Of a DNA stretch of 64,000 nucleotides, positions 60,912-64,000 are shown one piece after another. The notes beneath the pieces are model-generated. The model saw only the letters and a list, made by a program, of their open reading frames with translations, had not been told where the DNA came from and did no database searches. Position numbers and translations under genes: made by a program. Where the stretch lies: the NCBI RefSeq assembly GCF_004152845.1, contig NZ_SEON01000007.1, positions 1-64,000 of the forward strand, read 5' to 3'. The DNA is from Sphingobium fuliginis. GTDB taxonomy: Bacteria; Pseudomonadota; Alphaproteobacteria; Sphingomonadales; Sphingomonadaceae. Position 1 is the stretch's first letter, and each line of letters starts with the position of its first letter.

Positions 60912-63040
60912 TTCACGACTCCTTTCAGACGCAGGGCATTGGCGATGACGATCAGCGAGGATGTCGACATCGCCACCGCCGCGACCAGCGGCGTCACCTT
61001 CCCCGCTATGGCCAGCGGCACCGCCAGCACATTATAGCCGATCGCCAGCGCGAAATTCTGCTTCACCACCGCGACCGTCCGCCGCGCCGCATGCACGGTC
61101 AGCGCCACTGGCGCCAGCCTGTCGCCCAGGAATACGGCGTCGGCGGTAAGCTGGCTCGCATCGCTGGCGGAGGCGGGCGCCATGCTGGCATGACCCGCCG
61201 CCAGCGCCGGGCCGTCGTTCAGCCCGTCCCCGATCATCAGCACCTTCTCGCCCCTGGCCTTCAGCCGGTCGATCAGCGCCAGCTTGTCGGCGGGGCGCAG
61301 ATGGCCGATGGCGGTAGTGCGGGTTTCGCGGGCAATCTCCTCCAGCGCTTCGGGCCGGTCGCCGCTGGCGATCAATATCTTCATCCCCATGCCGCGCAGC
61401 ACGTCCAGCGTTTCCGCCGCATCGGGCCGCAACGCGTCGGTGAAGCCCAGCAGCAAGGCCTGATCCCCGCGCCGATATTCCGCCGCCAGCCCGAACAGGT
61501 TGATCAGGCTGCGCGGACGCGCCAGCGACACGGCCACGCCTTCATAGTCCGCGAACACGCCCTCCCCCGCCACTTCGCGTACATTGTCGAGCGCGGCGGG
61601 CGTCGCCCCCCGCGCCTCCAGCGCCTGCCGCAAGGCGACGCTCAGCGGATGGCGAGACGCCCGCGACAGGGACAGCAGGATCGACCGGTCGTCGCGCCAC
61701 AGACGGCGCAAGCCCTGCGGCACCGGACGGCCCAGCGTCAGCGTGCCGGTCTTGTCGAACACCGCTTCGCTGACCTCCGCCAGCCGTTCCAGCGCCGACC
61801 CGTCCTTGACCAGCACGCCCCGCCGCATCAACGCGCCGCAGGCGACGATCTGCGCCGCGGGCACCGCCAGCCCCAAGGCGCAAGGACAGGTGATCAGCAA
61901 CACCGCCACCGCGATCAGCAACGCCTGATGCACCCCCGCCCCGGCGATCATCCACCCCGCGAAGGACAGCGCCGCCAGCAGATGGACGCAGGGCGCATAG
62001 AGCCGCGCCGCCCGGTCGGCCAGCCGCACATAGCGCGACTTGCCCTGCCCCGCCTCCTCCATCAGCCGGGCGATGTCGGCAATAACGGTGTCGGCCCCCG
62101 CCGCCGTCACCTCCACCCGGATCGGCCCGTCGATATTGAGCGCGCCCGCCTGCACATCGTCGCCGGGATGCACCCGCACCGGCGCGCTTTCCCCGGTCAG
62201 GAAGGCGATGTCGAGCCCGCTTTCCCCCTCCGTCACACGCCCGTCGGCGGCCAGCCTTTCGCCCGCCGCCGCCAATATCGTCATGCCGGGGCGCAGCACG
62301 TCGGCCCGCGTCCACCGGCTGCTCCCGTCCGCCTCCAGCACCAGCGCGCCCGGTGCGGTCTGCTTCAGCAGCGCCGCCACGCCCGCCCGCGCCCGCCCAC
62401 GCATCATGCTATCGAGCGAACGCCCCGCCAGCAGGAAGAACAGCAACATCACCGCCCCGTCGAACCAGGCATGCGCCCCACTGGTGACGGTCTCATAGAG
62501 ACTCATCCCGGTCGTCAGCAGCACGCCGATGCTGATCGGCACGTCCATATTGGTCCGCCCCTGCCGCAACGCCGCCCAGGCCGAACGGAAGAAGGGCTGG
62601 CCCGCATAGGCCACCGTCGGCAGGGCGATCAGGGCGGAGAGCCAGTGGAACATCTCCCGCGTCGCCCCCGCCGCCCCGGACCAGACAGACACCGACAGCA
62701 GCATGATGTTCATCGCCGCGAAGCCCGCCACCACCAGCGCCCGCGTCAGCCGCCGGCTTTCGGCCGCCGCCACGTCCAGCCCCGCATCGGCCAGCGGCTC
62801 CGCCTCGAACCCCAGCGCGGCGATGGCGGCGCGCAGGTCGGGCGGGGTCAGCGCCGGATCGTGCCGGATGGCGACCCGCTTCGCCCCCATATTGACCCGC
62901 GCCGACAGGATGCCGGGCTGGCGCGGCAATCCCTCCTCGATCTTGGCGATGCAGCCGACGCAATGGATGCCGGGGACGGCGAACAGGCTTTCGACCGTCT
63001 CTTCCGCCACCGGATCGGGGATCAGCGCCTTCGTGGCCAT
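60908..63040 (-). CDS. ccoI: Copper-transporting P-type ATPase of cbb3 assembly
   Basis: The 710-residue protein supplies copper to the cbb3 oxidase. It has an N-terminal metal-binding domain (GIHCVGCIAKIEE), about eight membrane helices with the metal site ITCPCALGLAVP, the phosphorylation motif DKTGTLTLG, FLTGESAPV and the hinge GDGLNDGPALAAG. The ATG overlaps the ccoH stop by one base. Position between ccoH and ccoS is the standard order and separates it from other copper ATPases. Confidence 0.95.
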   Translation of the reverse strand: MATKALIPDPVAEETVESLFAVPGIHCVGCIAKIEEGLPRQPGILSARVNMGAKRVAIRHDPALTPPDLRAAIAALGFEAEPLADAGLDVAAAESRRLTRALVVAGFAAMNIMLLSVSVWSGAAGATREMFHWLSALIALPTVAYAGQPFFRSAWAALRQGRTNMDVPISIGVLLTTGMSLYETVTSGAHAWFDGAVMLLFFLLAGRSLDSMMRGRARAGVAALLKQTAPGALVLEADGSSRWTRADVLRPGMTILAAAGERLAADGRVTEGESGLDIAFLTGESAPVRVHPGDDVQAGALNIDGPIRVEVTAAGADTVIADIARLMEEAGQGKSRYVRLADRAARLYAPCVHLLAALSFAGWMIAGAGVHQALLIAVAVLLITCPCALGLAVPAAQIVACGALMRRGVLVKDGSALERLAEVSEAVFDKTGTLTLGRPVPQGLRRLWRDDRSILLSLSRASRHPLSVALRQALEARGATPAALDNVREVAGEGVFADYEGVAVSLARPRSLINLFGLAAEYRRGDQALLLGFTDALRPDAAETLDVLRGMGMKILIASGDRPEALEEIARETRTTAIGHLRPADKLALIDRLKARGEKVLMIGDGLNDGPALAAGHASMAPASASDASQLTADAVFLGDRLAPVALTVHAARRTVAVVKQNFALAIGYNVLAVPLAIAGKVTPLVAAVAMSTSSLIVIANALRLKGVVK

Positions 63041-63516
63041 CAGTCGACCTCCCTCAACAGATGCTCCTCGCGCCCGGTCAGGCGCAGGTCGAAGCGGATC
63101 TGCCACCGCCCCTCCGGCACGGCCCGGTCGCTGGCATAGACGCCCGGCGCGGTCTCGCGAAAGACCAGCGACAGGTCCGGCGTCCGCCCCAGCGGATGCT
63201 GCGCCACCGCCGTCACCTTGCCGCCCGCCACTGGCGCGCCCCTGGCGTCGGTAAGGGCCAAGCCGACATGCCGCGCCGTATCCAGCGTCACCGCGTCCCG
63301 CCATCCCAGCCGCTTCTGCGCCCGCGCCTCGGCCAGCCAGCCGTTGAATTTCTGGCTGGCGACATAGCTGTTCTCGACCACCGTACCGCCGAAGGATCGC
63401 ACCGCAACGGTCGCCATCAGCATGTTGACCGCGATCACCACGGCGAAGAACGCCGCCAATATCGCCGTCATGTGCCAGCCGGTGAAGCGGCGGATGGGGG
63501 ATGGAGCAGGGGTCAT
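63040..63516 (-). CDS. ccoH: FixH/CcoH family protein
   Basis: The 158-residue protein has one membrane helix (WHMTAILAAFFAVVIAVNMLM), then VVENSYVASQKFNGWLAEA and a beta domain in the periplasm, as in FixH. It is required for cbb3 oxidase assembly, where it interacts with CcoI. It lies three bases after ccoG and overlaps ccoI by one base. Confidence 0.93.
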   Translation of the reverse strand: MTPAPSPIRRFTGWHMTAILAAFFAVVIAVNMLMATVAVRSFGGTVVENSYVASQKFNGWLAEARAQKRLGWRDAVTLDTARHVGLALTDARGAPVAGGKVTAVAQHPLGRTPDLSLVFRETAPGVYASDRAVPEGRWQIRFDLRLTGREEHLLREVD

Positions 63517-63519
63517 GCT

Positions 63520-64000
63520 TCAGGGCCTTTCAAATCGGGCGGGTTCGCTGGCGCTGCCGCCTTCGCGATCGATGGCGCGCACGGTGAAGCGGAAATCCTG
63601 CCGCGCCGGGCCGCGGGACGGCAGCGTCAGGAAGATGCGCAGCTTCGCCACGCTGTCGGCGGGCACGGTCGTGCGCACCGTCGTCGCGGCGGTTTCACGC
63701 AATCCCGCATCGGTCCACATCCGGCCGCCGGGCAGGCCGGTGAGGCCCACCTCCATCGGCCGGGGCCGCGCCTGCATATTGCGCAGCTTGACCGTATAGG
63801 CGTTGCGGATCGCGCCGTCAGACAGGCGCACGAAGATTGGGTTGCGGTCCTGCTGCGCGCTGATCTCCAGCCGCTCGCGCGCGCCCAGCGCGAACAGCAT
63901 GGCCGCGCCGATCCCCGCCCAGACCGCGAAATAGGCGATGGTGCGGGGCCGCAACAGCGTCTTCAGCACCGGTCGCGGCGCCGCGCCCTTCTGCTCCGCC
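63520..64000 (-). CDS. ccoG: Cytochrome c oxidase accessory protein CcoG, C-terminal part
   Basis: The visible 160 codons are the end of the iron-sulfur protein CcoG (FixG/RdxA), which continues beyond the right edge. Seen here are PRPVLKTLLRPRTIAYFAVW (last membrane helix region), a conserved NPIFVRLSDGAIRNAYTVKL and the final Ig-like domain (RIFLTLP, DFRFTVRAID). The ferredoxin cysteines lie outside the window. It is the first visible gene of the assembly unit. Confidence 0.92.
   Translation of the reverse strand, partial: AEQKGAAPRPVLKTLLRPRTIAYFAVWAGIGAAMLFALGARERLEISAQQDRNPIFVRLSDGAIRNAYTVKLRNMQARPRPMEVGLTGLPGGRMWTDAGLRETAATTVRTTVPADSVAKLRIFLTLPSRGPARQDFRFTVRAIDREGGSASEPARFERP

Overview
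The window is chromosome-like DNA from a high-GC alphaproteobacterium, almost certainly a sphingomonad (Sphingobium, Novosphingobium or Sphingomonas type). The reasons are three TonB-dependent receptors with the DIVVTGS-style start seen in that group, many secreted quinoproteins and cytochromes c, and a ccoG-H-I-S gene order. No rRNA, tRNA or CRISPR was seen. This taxonomic reading is inference from gene style, not from a marker gene.

Region 1 (1-1880) is a graveyard. It holds a decayed methyltransferase/BpsA-like gene, an IS5-type transposase remnant, the front of an IS110-type transposase with an inverted repeat just upstream, and the front of a class II aldolase (MtnB-like) gene cut off at the IS110 remnant. 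Region 2 (1880-5034) holds an aldo-keto reductase and a LysR regulator divergent from a PNPOx-like protein and a VOC protein.

Region 3 (5112-27030) is the main accessory locus. It contains a TonB receptor, two secreted cupin proteins, two MFS carriers, a secreted SMP-30/lactonase-like protein, two periplasmic PQQ dehydrogenases, three c-type cytochromes, a CaiB-type CoA-transferase with an enoyl-CoA hydratase, an aldehyde dehydrogenase, an iron-type alcohol dehydrogenase, a secreted amidohydrolase and a GntR/FCD regulator. Six copies of a 17-bp inverted repeat, core CATAT-N3-ATATG, lie in the promoter regions of these transcription units and in front of the GntR gene, and no full copy was found elsewhere. 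I read this as one uncharacterised catabolic regulon: uptake through the receptor, oxidation in the periplasm by PQQ enzymes feeding cytochromes c, import by MFS carriers, then CoA-dependent and NAD-dependent steps in the cytoplasm. The substrate cannot be fixed from sequence.

Region 4 (27271-33926) has an isochorismatase-like hydrolase, an alpha/beta hydrolase, a XapX protein, a Tat-exported amidohydrolase with a Cys/His-rich tail, a DUF1275 membrane protein, and a LysR gene divergent from a pirin. Region 5 (34248-38754) pairs a second TonB receptor with a secreted type-B carboxylesterase. Region 6 (38807-42985) holds small housekeeping and stress genes: a HAD phosphatase, a PNPOx protein, a histidine phosphatase coupled to NAD(P)H-hydrate dehydratase, and a Crp/Fnr regulator.

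Region 7 (43051-51104) is signalling. A two-domain KaiC-like ATPase is translationally coupled to a hybrid histidine kinase with a degenerate N-terminal receiver; then comes a TonB receptor / YfiR-like / membrane hybrid kinase triplet with overlapping genes. Region 8 (51245-53016) has a zinc alcohol dehydrogenase and two decayed genes (BKACE and formamidase types). Region 9 (53048-64000) is core: an ABC exporter pair divergent from a TesA-type lipoprotein esterase, putA, and the end of the cbb3 oxidase maturation operon (ccoG-ccoH-ccoI-ccoS), which runs off the right edge.
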